From assembly GCF_000504285.1 (NCBI RefSeq), contig NZ_KI632511.1, positions 124,001-188,000 of the forward strand: a stretch of 64,000 bases of DNA, in the 5' to 3' direction. The notes under the pieces are model-generated. The model worked only from the letters and a program-made list of their open reading frames with translations, was not told the origin of the DNA and ran no database searches. The stretch is from Actinospica robiniae DSM 44927. Its GTDB lineage: Bacteria; Actinomycetota; Actinomycetes; Streptomycetales; Catenulisporaceae. Of the stretch, positions 17,193 to 25,875 are shown in pieces (the first letter of the stretch is position 1; each line of letters starts with the position of its first letter). The translations under genes and the position numbers were made by a program.

Positions 17193-17645
17193 TCAGGGGC
17201 GGGCGGTGAGCTCGCTGAGATATGAGGTCACGGCCGCGACTTCGGCGTCGGTCCGCTTCGCGTTGAGCTTCTTGATCTGCTGGACCTTGCCGAGATAGTG
17301 CCGCGCGACCTCGGCGGCCTTCTCCTGGACGACCTCCACGCCGACCTTGCGACGATCGCCCGGGACGGCGCTGCGCACGACGTATCCGGCCTGCTCGAGC
17401 CGGTCGAGCACCCGCGTCGTGGTGCTGGCCGGCAGGCCGGTGCGGGCCGCGACCTCGGTCGGGCTGATGGGGCCGTCGTAGCGGGAGATGACCCCGAACG
17501 CCTGCAGGTCGACTGCGCCGATCCCCAGAGCCCGGGCGACCTGCTCGTTGAACAGGATCGCCTGCCCGACCAGGGAGGCCAGCAATTCGGCCACCGCGGC
17601 AACGGAGCCCTCGGGCGGTGCGGGCTGATTTGAACGTCGCTCCAT
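17193..17645 (-). CDS. MarR family transcriptional regulator
   Basis: A 150-residue winged-helix repressor. Residues ~50-110 form the MarR core, with S-P-T-E-V-A-A-R-T-G-L-P-A-S-T-T-T-R-V-L-D-R-L as the helix-turn-helix and G-D-R-R-K-V as the wing. It is divergent from an alpha/beta hydrolase gene across 53 bp containing two short perfect palindromes. It probably represses both itself and the hydrolase, with the hydrolase's substrate or a phenolic as inducer (inference). Confidence 0.86.
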   Translation of the reverse strand: MERRSNQPAPPEGSVAAVAELLASLVGQAILFNEQVARALGIGAVDLQAFGVISRYDGPISPTEVAARTGLPASTTTRVLDRLEQAGYVVRSAVPGDRRKVGVEVVQEKAAEVARHYLGKVQQIKKLNAKRTDAEVAAVTSYLSELTARP

Positions 17646-17654
17646 GGTCCCCCA

Positions 17655-17682
17655 TACTAGTACTACCGAAATGGAAATTTCC
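17655..17682. promoter_or_regulatory. Two short palindromes, candidate MarR operator
   Basis: TACTAGTA (17655-17662) and GGAAATTTCC (17673-17682) are each perfect palindromes. Both are AT-rich for this genome and lie in the 53-bp gap between the divergent MarR and hydrolase genes. Their centres are 19 bp apart, about two helical turns, which would suit a dimeric winged-helix repressor. Confidence 0.5.
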
Positions 17683-17698
17683 CGGAATGGAAGAACTC

Positions 17699-18571
17699 AT
17701 GACCGTCAGCGCACCGACCATCGGCCACGCGGTCTCCGCGGACGGCACCCGGATCGGCTTCGAGCAGTTCGGCTCCGGTCCGGCGCTCGTCCTCGTCCAG
17801 GGGACGATGGGAACCGCGTACAACTTCCGCGAACTCGCCGAAGCCCTTGCCGACACTTACACCGTGGTCGTCCCCGACCGGCGCGGCCGCGGCCTGAGCC
17901 CGCACGCCTTCAGCGCCGCCTACACCGTCGACGACGACGTCCGGGACCTGGACGCCGTCCTGGCCGCCACCGGCGCTCGCCACGTCTTCGGCCTCAGCTC
18001 CGGCGGCGACATCCTCCTCAAAGCCGCGCGCTCCCTGCCCCGGATTGAGAAAATCGCGCTGTACGAGCCCGCGATCCTCCCGGGCGGTATCCCGCGCAAG
18101 GGCGCCGAACGCTTCGACGCCTACTCCAAGGCCGACGACCTGCGCGGCATGCTCACCACCGGAATGAAGCTCGCCGAGTTCGGACCGGCGCTCATGCGCG
18201 CGATGCCGGACTGGGTGGTCAAGGCGGCCATCGGCTGGATCATGAAGCAGGAAGCCAAGAGTGGCTCCGATCAGTACGCCTCCATGGCCGACCTCGCCCG
18301 CGCCTTCCGGTACGACTTCGTGGTCGTGGCATCGATGGACGGCTCGATCCCGACGTTCAAGGACATCACCCAGCCCGTGCTGCTGCTCGGCGGCAGCAAG
18401 AGCCCGGGCTACCTCGGCCAGGCACTCCGCGCGCTGGAGAAGGTCCTGCCCGGCGTCCGCCGCGTCGAACTCGCCGGCCTCGACCACGGAGCCGCCTGGA
18501 ACATCGACCGGCAGCGCAACAAGCTCGGGAACCCGAACGCCGTCGCCGAGCGACTCAAGGAGTTCTTCTGA
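17699..18571 (+). CDS. Alpha/beta hydrolase
   Basis: A 290-residue cytoplasmic alpha/beta hydrolase. The oxyanion region is V-Q-G-T-M-G-T, where the usual HG is QG. The nucleophile elbow is G-L-S-S-G-G at residue ~100. A late Asp and the His of L-A-G-L-D-H-G would complete the triad. The substrate is unknown. GGAAGAA precedes the ATG at 17699, which is why it was chosen over the ATG at 17687. It is divergent from the MarR gene that probably controls it. Confidence 0.8.
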   Translation: MTVSAPTIGHAVSADGTRIGFEQFGSGPALVLVQGTMGTAYNFRELAEALADTYTVVVPDRRGRGLSPHAFSAAYTVDDDVRDLDAVLAATGARHVFGLSSGGDILLKAARSLPRIEKIALYEPAILPGGIPRKGAERFDAYSKADDLRGMLTTGMKLAEFGPALMRAMPDWVVKAAIGWIMKQEAKSGSDQYASMADLARAFRYDFVVVASMDGSIPTFKDITQPVLLLGGSKSPGYLGQALRALEKVLPGVRRVELAGLDHGAAWNIDRQRNKLGNPNAVAERLKEFF

Positions 18572-18688
18572 GATCGCGTGCACGCGACGGACACACGACT
18601 CCACCGAGGCCGAGGCTCCGCGCAGTTCGACGCGTCGAACCGGCCTCGCCATCGAACAACGCGAAGGGACTGCGTTCGCGCCGCTGCG

Positions 18689-19360
18689 TCAGCGTGCCGG
18701 CCGCAAGACCATGAGCGAGCTTTCCAAAGTCGCCACCATGGCGAAGGGGAACCGGTCGAGTTCAAGACAGAGCTCGACGTCATCGGGATGGACTCCTTGA
18801 CGCACTCCCGTTGCCAGCTCAGCAGCGGCGCGTGACTCGGCAGCGCGGCGCAGGAATCCCGCCGCATCCGTTTCGGCCGCCATCGCCCTGCGAGCGATGT
18901 ATTGAGCGCACGCCAGATCTTCATCGGCCTGCCCGTCTTCGCCCGTGACCACGAACGTGACGCCGTCACCACCGCGCGTCCGCAGAAGCCGAGCCGTCGC
19001 CTCCGCCACCACGAAGCTGGCGCACAACACCAGCGACGCCTCCTTGACCGCGAGGGCGCCGACCGTCCCTGCCGTGGTCTTCTGCACGACGGTCCGTCCG
19101 CCGAGGTCAAGGGACCGCAGCAGGCCCGGCGAGTTGACGGCGTCGAATCCGGGCGCGGGTGGACCGTCTTTGAGCGTCACCCAATCGGGGCGGCCGGCCT
19201 TGAGCGCCAGGGCGTCCTGCAGCGACTCGGCAAGGACGATCTTTTCCGCGCCCTGGCCGAAAGCCCAGGCTGCGACCGTGAAGGCGCGCATGACGTCGAC
19301 TACGACCGCCACGGACGGGGTTTCGACGAGCTCGGCGATGCCAAGGAAACGAGCGTCCAT
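18689..19360 (-). CDS. 2-phosphosulfolactate phosphatase (ComB) family protein
   Basis: A 223-residue protein with the ComB pattern: [10 protein letters not shown] near residue 25, T-L-K-D-G, N-S-P, and Q-K-T-T-A-G-T around residue 95. In methanogens ComB removes phosphate from 2-phosphosulfolactate for coenzyme M synthesis. Actinobacterial homologues are common and their real substrate is uncertain. An in-frame ATG at 19378 would add six residues. It stands alone between a hydrolase gene and a GNAT gene. Confidence 0.8.
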   Translation of the reverse strand: MDARFLGIAELVETPSVAVVVDVMRAFTVAAWAFGQGAEKIVLAESLQDALALKAGRPDWVTLKDGPPAPGFDAVNSPGLLRSLDLGGRTVVQKTTAGTVGALAVKEASLVLCASFVVAEATARLLRTRGGDGVTFVVTGEDGQADEDLACAQYIARRAMAAETDAAGFLRRAAESRAAAELATGVRQGVHPDDVELCLELDRFPFAMVATLESSLMVLRPAR

Positions 19361-19429
19361 TCGGCCATGGTCGCGCATGCGCGACTCGAAGAAAAACCGT
19401 TTACAGCGTCAGCGCGGCCGACGGCGCTG

Positions 19430-19990
19430 CTACGAGGGTCGCTTGCGCAGGTGTCGGTGTCCCTGGTCGGGAAACTCCGGCGGCAGCGGCGCGAGCACCG
19501 AATCGAGGACGTAGCCGCACTTCTGGGCGACGCGGCACGAACCCGCGTTGCCGACCGTGTGCAGAAGTTCGATCTCGTCGGCCGGCATGATCTCCTGCCC
19601 GCTGAACAGCCATTCCGTAGCCGCCTCGACGCAACGCGAGGCGATGCCTTTGCCGCGGGCTTCGGCGACGGTCCAGTAGCCCACGCCGGTCGCGAGCGTC
19701 TTCGGCGGGTTGGCCGCCTTGATGACGAAGTAGCCGACGAGCGCGCCTTCCTCTTCGATCGCCCAGCTCAGAAGGGTGTCCGCGGCCCAGCCTGCATCCA
19801 CCTCGGCGAGCCAGGCGCGGGCCTGGTCCTCGTTGCCGATGGAGCGCGTCAGCCAGCGACGCATCGATTCGTCGCGGTGGGCTGCGACGACGGCGGGAAT
19901 GTCCGAGTCCTGCCATGGTCGAAGGGTCAGGGCCGGGGCGGTCGCGGAGGGGCCGACGGTCAAAGTCATGGGCGACGTCATACCCGTCAT
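19430..19990 (-). CDS. GNAT family N-acetyltransferase
   Basis: A 186-residue acetyltransferase of the RimJ/RimL type. It opens with L-T-L-R-P-W-Q-D-S-D-I, typical of the family. The acetyl-CoA site reads G-V-G-Y-W-T-V-A-E-A-R-G-K-G-I-A-S-R, with the C-V-E-A-A-T helix after it. N-A-G-S-C-R-V-A-Q-K-C-G-Y is the conserved C-terminal segment. The acceptor may be a protein N-terminus or a small amine; nothing decides between them. Confidence 0.86.
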   Translation of the reverse strand: MTGMTSPMTLTVGPSATAPALTLRPWQDSDIPAVVAAHRDESMRRWLTRSIGNEDQARAWLAEVDAGWAADTLLSWAIEEEGALVGYFVIKAANPPKTLATGVGYWTVAEARGKGIASRCVEAATEWLFSGQEIMPADEIELLHTVGNAGSCRVAQKCGYVLDSVLAPLPPEFPDQGHRHLRKRPS

Positions 19991-20038
19991 CCAACCGGAT
20001 CACAGCCTGCTGAGTTGCCGGCCAAGTGGCTCGCGTGG

Positions 20039-20668
20039 CTATCGTCGACGTTGCGGGTGCGCACGTGCGGTGGCCAACGCTTCGATGCCTGCGACCATAC
20101 GGGCCAGCCCGAAGTGCAGGGCATCATCGTGTTCTGATCCGCTCGGTTGACTGAATGCCGCCACAGTGAGCGGGAACGCGTGCGCGTTGCGCATGAGGAC
20201 CGGTGCGAGCGCCTTGGCGAGGTCTTCCTCGGGCGCCGGACCGGCAGCCTGCTGACGAACGATCGAGACGACGTGGCCGGCCAGCATCGCCAACACGTCG
20301 AGCTTCTCCCGTCCATCCAGGTTCAGCTCCTGCAGAGCGGCAAGCCCGGCTTCGTACCAGCCGAGCTCGTTCGGTCCGGGCAGGTGGGGGCGCTGGATGA
20401 GTTCGACGGTCCACGGACGCTGCGATGCGCGTTCATACAGCGCGGTCGCCCAACGCGTGAGCGCGCTCGCCCATTCCCCGTCGCCGAAGGTGTCCGGCGC
20501 GCCCAAGGCGCGGTCGAGCATCACGGCCTCGAGCTCTGCCCGCCCAGGCAAGTAGCGATAGAGCGCCATCTTCGCGGCACCGAGGCGCTCGGCCACGACC
20601 TGCATGGTCACGGCGTCCAGGCCGTCGTGGTCGGCGATCGCAGTGGCGGCGTCCGCGATCTGCTCCAA
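20039..20668 (-). CDS. TetR family regulator with N-terminus at a deletion junction
   Basis: A ~209-residue TetR protein. The helix-turn-helix follows E-Q-I-A-D-A-A-T-A-I-A-D-H-D-G-L, with recognition helix A-A-K-M-A-L-Y-R-Y-L-P-G-R-A. The coding frame continues upstream of the TTG at 20668 with S-R-R-G-P-K-P-K-F-T, which is the usual family N-terminus. It then runs without a start codon into the neighbouring truncated gene at about 20700. The native start and promoter therefore appear to be lost, and expression from the TTG is doubtful. Confidence 0.7.
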   Translation of the reverse strand: MEQIADAATAIADHDGLDAVTMQVVAERLGAAKMALYRYLPGRAELEAVMLDRALGAPDTFGDGEWASALTRWATALYERASQRPWTVELIQRPHLPGPNELGWYEAGLAALQELNLDGREKLDVLAMLAGHVVSIVRQQAAGPAPEEDLAKALAPVLMRNAHAFPLTVAAFSQPSGSEHDDALHFGLARMVAGIEALATARAHPQRRR

Positions 20669-20700
20669 GGTGAACTTCGGCTTCGGCCCTCGTCGGCTCG

Positions 20701-21372
20701 GTGACGACCCTCGGGCACTACTACGCCCTCGCCAGCGGGCCGGTACCCACCGCGGGCCTCGAGACGCGACGGCCGGACGGGCGCGCGGTCGCCTACGCCT
20801 TCAACACGCCCGGGCGCCTGGTCGTGCTCGGCGGGCACAAGGCCCCCAACCTGTTCGTCTTCAAAGCCGAGCAGCCGGACTACGACCGATCCGACATCCC
20901 GTCACAGCGGCGATTCCTCGAAGCCCACTTCGACGGCGTCGGCTGGCGCGTCGCGCAGATGCTCGAGGCCTGCCGCGAGGATCCCGACTTCTACCTGGAC
21001 GAACTCGCCCGGACCCGGATGACGTCGTTCACCCGCGGCCGCGTCGCCCTGCTCGGCGACGCCGGCTACGCGAACACGCTCGGCGGCTTCGGCACCGGAC
21101 TCGCCCTGATCGGCGCCTACGTCCTCGCCGGCGAGCTCGTCGCGGCCCGCGGCGAGCACGCCGCCGCTCTAGCCTCCTACAACGAGAGGATGCGCAAGCC
21201 CACGAAGATCGCGCGATCCGGCAACGCGGGCCCGTTCCTGGCGCCGCCCACGCACCGGCGCATAAAGCTGCGCGACTGGGCGTTCGCGCACCGGCTGGTT
21301 GCGCGCACCATGATCCGGGCCGCCGACGCGTTCGCCACCGAAGCCTCGATCCCCACCTACTCCATGCGCTGA
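20701..21372 (+). pseudogene. FAD-dependent monooxygenase, 5'-truncated remnant
   Basis: The C-terminal ~220 residues of a PheA/TetX-type flavin monooxygenase. The conserved FAD motif G-R-V-A-L-L-G-D-A-G-Y-A-N-T-L-G-G-F-G is intact. The N-terminal GxGxxG dinucleotide fold and the first ~150-170 residues are missing. The gene begins directly at the 5' end of the divergent TetR gene. This suggests that one deletion removed the shared promoter region and the starts of both genes. It is almost certainly non-functional as a flavoenzyme. Confidence 0.75.
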
Positions 21373-21414
21373 CGCGGTTGAGCAGCCAAGCAGCGAACGC
21401 GGCCGCCGCGCACG

Positions 21415-22368
21415 TCACATGTCCGGCTCCCACCAGCCGCGCGTGTCGACGTTCGCGGCATCCGCCAACGCCTCCAGTTCCGTGATCTCCTCCTCGGCGA
21501 GCTCGATGCCGCGAGCGCGGACCAATCCGTCGATGTAAGCCGCCTTCGTCACCCCGATGATCGGAGTGGTCCCCTTGGCGATGGCCCAGGCCGTGGCGAC
21601 GTCGGCCGCAGGCGCGCCGCGGTCTTCGCCGATGGCGCCCATCCGGTCCGTCAGCGCCTGCAGTCTGGGCAGCATGCCGTTGTACACCTCCGCCCGGTTG
21701 CTGCCCTCCGGCAACGGGTTGGCCGGGCCGTACCTGCCGGTCAGGGCTCCTTGCTCGAGGACCATGTAGGAGAAGAACCGCACGTCGTGCTCGCGGCAGT
21801 ACTCGAGGATGCCCGCGCGCTCAGAGGCGCGGTAGAGCAGGCTGAAGTGGTTCTGGACCGCCTCCACGCGGAAGCCGGCCTCGCCGAGGATCTGATCGGC
21901 CAGAGCGATCTGCTGCATGTCGTGGTTCGAGACGCCGACATGCTTGACCTTGCCGCTCCTCAGCAACGGGATCAGCAGCGGCGTCCATCGTGCCACGCCG
22001 CGGGGGTTGTGGATCCAGTACAGATCCACGTGGTCGGTGCCCATGCGCTCGAGACTCTGCTCCAGCATGTCCCCGACCGGATCATCGCTGTCGCCGGCGG
22101 CCTGTGGCGTGAATTTCGTCGACAGCTGATACTCGCCGCGGTCGTAGCCCTTCAGTGCCTTGGCGAGGACCGTCTCCGAGCGGCCCATGCCGTACACCGC
22201 GGCGGTGTCCCACAAGGTGAACCCGTTCGACTGCGCCTTCTCCACGACCTCCCGCAGCCCGGGCTCGCTCAGCCGGCTGCCGAAGATGCCGTCACCCGCC
22301 TCACCGCTGTCTCCCCAGGCCCACGTGCCCAACGCCACCGCTGGCACCGTCAGCGCCTTGTCCGTCAT
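21415..22368 (-). CDS. Aldo/keto reductase
   Basis: A 317-residue NADPH-dependent oxidoreductase with a TIM-barrel fold. The catalytic tetrad is visible: Asp and Tyr in L-W-D-T-A-A-V-Y-G, Lys in L-S-T-K-F, His in Y-W-I-H-N-P. The NADP-binding C-terminal part is G-T-T-P-I-I-G-V-T-K. GGAG precedes the ATG. It is divergent from a damaged XRE regulator that probably controlled it. The substrate is unknown. Confidence 0.88.
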   Translation of the reverse strand: MTDKALTVPAVALGTWAWGDSGEAGDGIFGSRLSEPGLREVVEKAQSNGFTLWDTAAVYGMGRSETVLAKALKGYDRGEYQLSTKFTPQAAGDSDDPVGDMLEQSLERMGTDHVDLYWIHNPRGVARWTPLLIPLLRSGKVKHVGVSNHDMQQIALADQILGEAGFRVEAVQNHFSLLYRASERAGILEYCREHDVRFFSYMVLEQGALTGRYGPANPLPEGSNRAEVYNGMLPRLQALTDRMGAIGEDRGAPAADVATAWAIAKGTTPIIGVTKAAYIDGLVRARGIELAEEEITELEALADAANVDTRGWWEPDM

Positions 22369-22530
22369 GTCTCATCTCCGTTGCTTGCTCTTGCGACCGG
22401 GTCGGATTATTCGGTCCCCAGAGGGTTCGATCCCATGAGACCGCCATCGCCGCCACCGGAGAAGGCCGCGTCTATCGGGGGTACAAGCTCGACCCCCTTC
22501 GCGCCGTGACCGGTGGCTACCATCAATGGC

Positions 22531-23333
22531 ATGGACCAGCATCCCGGAACCCGCGGCGAAATCCGGGACTTCCTCGCCAGCCGACGCGCCAAAATCACCC
22601 CGGCGCAGGCCGGACTGCCGACCAGCACCGCCGCCGGGTCCCCGGGCTGCGGCGCGAGGAAGTCGCCGTTCTCGCCGGCGTGAGCACGGAGTGGTACACG
22701 CGCCTGGAGAAGGGTCACATCGGCGGCGTGTCCGAGGACGTCCTCGACGCGGTCGCCCGCGCCCTGCGACTGAACGACGACGAACGCACCTACCTGTTCG
22801 ACCTGGCCCGCTCCTCGCGTCAGCAGAGTCGCACGCCGCCGCGCCGCCGGGACGTCGAGGTCCCGCCCCGGGTCCAGTGGCTGCTCGACTCCATGACGAC
22901 GTCCTCGGCGTTCGTACGCAACGGCCGCACCGACATCCTCGCCGGCAACGCCCTGGCCCGGGCGCTGTTCGCGCCGATGTTCGACAGCGCCACCACCGAC
23001 AAGCACGGCCGCCCCAACCTCGCTCGCTACATCTTCCTCGACCCCGACTCCCACGACCTGTTTGTTGACTGGGACGCCGCCGGCATGGCCACCGCCGCCC
23101 TGCTGCGCGCCGAGGTCGGGCGCGAGCCGCGCGACCGGGCACTGCGCGAACTCGTCGGCGAGCTGTTGGAACTGACCTTCCAGTCCCTCGAGCTGCCTCT
23201 GCCGGGCAGAGCCGCACACGACCTGATCATTTACACCGCCGAACCCGGCACTGCATCCGAAGACCGGCTCGATCTCCTCGCCATCTGGGCGGCTACGCAA
23301 TCTGCCGGCCGTATCACGCCGGCCAGGCAGTAA
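22531..23333 (+). pseudogene. XRE/MmyB-type regulator with frameshift
   Basis: A helix-turn-helix regulator with a C-terminal MmyB-like ligand-binding region, of a family usually ~280 residues long. The ATG at 22531 opens M-D-Q-H-P-G-T-R-G-E-I-R-D-F-L, the standard N-terminus. At ~22620-22630 the conserved sequence continues one frame away as R-R-V-P-G-L-R-R-E-E-V-A-V-L-A-G-V-S and runs intact to 23333. One base change in the GCCGCCGGG run would restore the frame. It is either a genuine frameshift mutation or a sequencing error. A GTG at 22506 opens the second frame, but its first 37 residues are unrelated to the family. Confidence 0.7.
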
Positions 23334-23919
23334 GCGCCACCTCGACGGTGCGCTCGAGATCGCTGCGGCTTGCCCCGTCTCTGGCCTGGGTGGACATGCC
23401 CTGAAGGACGGCTGCGTAGAACATCGCCAGCGCGGCCGCGTCCGTGCCGGATGGCAAGATGCCGGCTCGAACGTCAACTTCGATCTTCTCGGCGATTGCG
23501 TGCTTCGTCCTCTCGCGATAACCGCGCAACTGCTCCTTGACCTCGTGTGACGCCTCGGTCGTGTTCGTGGCGCCGTCGATGACGAGGCAGCCGGGCGGAT
23601 GGCCGGCGTCGGCGTACCGCTCCGCGGCCAGGCGCAGCATCGTCTCGACGGTCCCGCGCGCGGTCGGCTGAGCGAGGGCGCGGGCACCGTAGTCGCCGTG
23701 CGTCTCGGCGTAGCGCTCCACGGCCTCGGTGAACAGTCGCCGCTTGTCGCCGAAGCTCGCGTACAAGCTCGGCGGGTTGATTCCCATCGCCTTGGTGAGG
23801 GCGGCTACGGAGGTCGCCTCGTACCCGTGACGCCAGAACTCGGCCAGCGCCGCTTCCAACGCCGCTTCGCGGTCGAAGCCTCTGGGCCGTCCTCGGGCGG
23901 GTCGTTCCGGAGAAGTCAT
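23314..23919 (-). CDS. TetR/AcrR family transcriptional regulator
   Basis: A 201-residue repressor. The N-terminal R-G-R-P-R-G-F-D-R-E-A-A-L-E and the helix-turn-helix ending G-I-N-P-P-S-L-Y-A-S-F-G-D-K are typical of the family. The C-terminal domain contains H-P-P-G-C-L-V and resembles regulators of electrophile or quinone responses. It is divergent from an alpha/beta hydrolase-oxidoreductase pair, with two mirror-image operator sites between. Its 3' end overlaps the 3' end of the XRE gene by 20 bp. Confidence 0.9.
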   Translation of the reverse strand: MTSPERPARGRPRGFDREAALEAALAEFWRHGYEATSVAALTKAMGINPPSLYASFGDKRRLFTEAVERYAETHGDYGARALAQPTARGTVETMLRLAAERYADAGHPPGCLVIDGATNTTEASHEVKEQLRGYRERTKHAIAEKIEVDVRAGILPSGTDAAALAMFYAAVLQGMSTQARDGASRSDLERTVEVALTAWPA

Positions 23920-23931
23920 GACCCCATTCTA

Positions 23932-23978
23932 TAGCGATCGATAAAAAATCTGCTACGCTTCACTTGTATCGATCGCTA
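23932..23978. promoter_or_regulatory. Paired TetR operator sites
   Basis: TAGCGATCGATA (23932-23943) and TATCGATCGCTA (23967-23978) are exact reverse complements, with centres 35 bp apart. They flank an AT-rich stretch with a possible -10 (TACGCT, 23954-23959). They lie between the TetR start (23919) and the hydrolase start (24001), so the TetR protein probably represses both directions. Confidence 0.72.
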
Positions 23979-24000
23979 CAAAATTCTGGAGGGGACTCCC

Positions 24001-24801
24001 ATGCCTGTTTCCGCCCTGCCCAAGCCCACTCTCGCCCGCACGGTGCGCGGTATCGGCCCCGGTCTGGTGCTCGCCCACGGCGCCGGCGGGAGCATCGCGG
24101 ACAACTACGGCCCCATCCTCGACGGGCTGGCCGCCGGCCACACCGTCGTCGGCGTCGACTGGCCCGGCACCGGCGGTTCGCCGCGCTCGGACGCACCGCT
24201 GGATGCCGACGAGCTGGCCGACCAGCTGATCGCCGCCGCGGACGCCGAAGGGCTCGACTCCTTCGCGCTGGCCGGGTTCTCCCTCGGCGGCCCGGTGGCG
24301 ATCCGCGCCGCCGCCCGCCATCCCGGACGGATCAGCGCCCTCATCCTCACGGCGACCTTCGCCTACCGCGACGCACGCCTGGACCTCGCCGCGCAGGTGT
24401 GGGCCGACCTGTACGCGTCGAAGAACACGGAGCTGCTCGCAAGGTTCCTGAGCCTGGTCGCCTTCAGCACCGACGCGCTGCGGGCCACCGATCCCGAGGC
24501 ACTCGCCGCTGGTATCAAGGCTCTGGCCGAGGCGATCCCGCCCGGCACGCCGGAGCACGTCGACCTCGTCCGGCGGATCGATGTGCGCGAGGATCTGGCC
24601 CGCATCACCGCGCCCACCCTGGTGATCTCGACCAGTGCGGACCCGCTCCTATCCCCGCACCTGCACCGGGAGCTCGCCCAGCAGATCCCCGGCGCGCGCA
24701 TGGCCGAGCTGGCGACCGGCCACCTACCGTTCGCCGAGAAGCCGGAGCAGTGGCTCGCGCTGATGACCGATTTCCTCGCCGCGCCCGAGTCCCGCGCCTG
24801 A
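24001..24801 (+). CDS. Alpha/beta hydrolase
   Basis: A 266-residue hydrolase. L-A-H-G-A-G-G-S is the oxyanion region, G-F-S-L-G-G the nucleophile elbow with Ser near residue 99, and A-T-G-H-L-P-F the catalytic His. It may be an esterase or a C-C bond hydrolase. GGAGGGG precedes the ATG. It is followed after 79 bp by an MDR oxidoreductase in the same direction, probably in one TetR-controlled unit. Confidence 0.84.
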   Translation: MPVSALPKPTLARTVRGIGPGLVLAHGAGGSIADNYGPILDGLAAGHTVVGVDWPGTGGSPRSDAPLDADELADQLIAAADAEGLDSFALAGFSLGGPVAIRAAARHPGRISALILTATFAYRDARLDLAAQVWADLYASKNTELLARFLSLVAFSTDALRATDPEALAAGIKALAEAIPPGTPEHVDLVRRIDVREDLARITAPTLVISTSADPLLSPHLHRELAQQIPGARMAELATGHLPFAEKPEQWLALMTDFLAAPESRA

Positions 24802-24880
24802 CCGTCTCCCGCGGTCCTCGTCCTCCCACGCTCCTGTGATCAGCGAATCGACGACAACTTCAATTTCGAGGAGTCCTCTC

Positions 24881-25813
24881 ATGCGTGCCATCTCTCAGCG
24901 CAGCTTCGGTGAGCCCGCCGTCCTGCAACCCGTCGATCTGCCCACGCCGGTCCCGCTCCCCTCCGAAGTCCTCGTGCGCGTTCGCTCCACTGCCGTGAAC
25001 CCGGTCGACGCGATGGTCCGCTCGGGCACGTTCCGCATGCTCGGAGAGCCGCCGTTCGTCCTCGGCTGGGACATCTCCGGCGTGGTGGAAGAGGTCGTTC
25101 CCGGCGTGACCAGGTTCGAGGTCGGCGACGAGGTGTACGGCATGCCCTTCTTCCCCCGGGCGGGAAACGCCTACGCCGAATACGTCGCCGTGCCCTCCCG
25201 CCAGCTAGCCCGCAAACCGACCACGATCGACCACGACCACGCTGCGGCACTTCCGCTCGTCGGCCTGACGGCATGGCAGGCCCTGGTCGACTCCGCGAAC
25301 GTCCGTCCGGGACAGCGGGTCCTGATTCACGCCGGCGGCGGAGGAGTCGGACACCTCGCGGTGCAGATCGCCAAGGCCCGAGGCGCCCACGTCACCGCCA
25401 CGGCCAGCGCCGCCAAGCAGGACTTCGTCAGGAGCCTGGGCGCCGACGAGGTCGTCGACTACCGCGGCACGGATTTCACGGAGAAGGTCGGCGACCTCGA
25501 CGTCGTACTCGACACGGTCGGCGGCCCGGTCGGGCCTCGCTCGATCGGCGTGCTGCGCCCCGGCGGCCTGCTTCTCACCATCGTCGACCGGACCGACACC
25601 GCGCTGCGCGCGGCCACGATCTCCGCCGGAAGGCGCTTCGCGGGAGTGACTGTGGAGCCGGACTACGTCGGTCTCGAGGCGCTCGCGAAGCTGGTCGACG
25701 AAGGCCGCCTCATGCCGTTCGTCGAGCACACACTGCCGCTCGAACAAGCCGCCGTCGCGCACGAGCTCATCGAGTCCGGACGGACGCAGGGCAAGATCGT
25801 GCTGAGCGTTTGA
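24881..25813 (+). CDS. NADP-dependent MDR oxidoreductase (quinone reductase type)
   Basis: A 310-residue medium-chain dehydrogenase/reductase lacking the zinc ligands of classical alcohol dehydrogenases. The GroES-like domain is at residues ~30-120. The cofactor motif is G-G-G-G-V-G-H-L-A-V-Q-I-A-K near residue 150. The C-terminal E-S-G-R-T-Q-G-K-I-V-L is family-typical. The ATG at 24881 follows GAGGAG. It probably reduces quinones or enones. Sharing a TetR-regulated unit with the upstream hydrolase suggests an electrophile-detoxification role (inference). Confidence 0.86.
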   Translation: MRAISQRSFGEPAVLQPVDLPTPVPLPSEVLVRVRSTAVNPVDAMVRSGTFRMLGEPPFVLGWDISGVVEEVVPGVTRFEVGDEVYGMPFFPRAGNAYAEYVAVPSRQLARKPTTIDHDHAAALPLVGLTAWQALVDSANVRPGQRVLIHAGGGGVGHLAVQIAKARGAHVTATASAAKQDFVRSLGADEVVDYRGTDFTEKVGDLDVVLDTVGGPVGPRSIGVLRPGGLLLTIVDRTDTALRAATISAGRRFAGVTVEPDYVGLEALAKLVDEGRLMPFVEHTLPLEQAAVAHELIESGRTQGKIVLSV

Positions 25814-25875
25814 GCGATCCGCTCGCGCCCCGGAAACCCGTTGTGCCTTTGATACGCCACTGATGAGATGAGCAC

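Noticed and set aside
22420-22440. GGGTTCGATCCC resembling a tRNA T-arm
   Set aside because: No acceptor stem, D-arm or anticodon arm can be folded around it, and it lies in the promoter region of the aldo/keto reductase.
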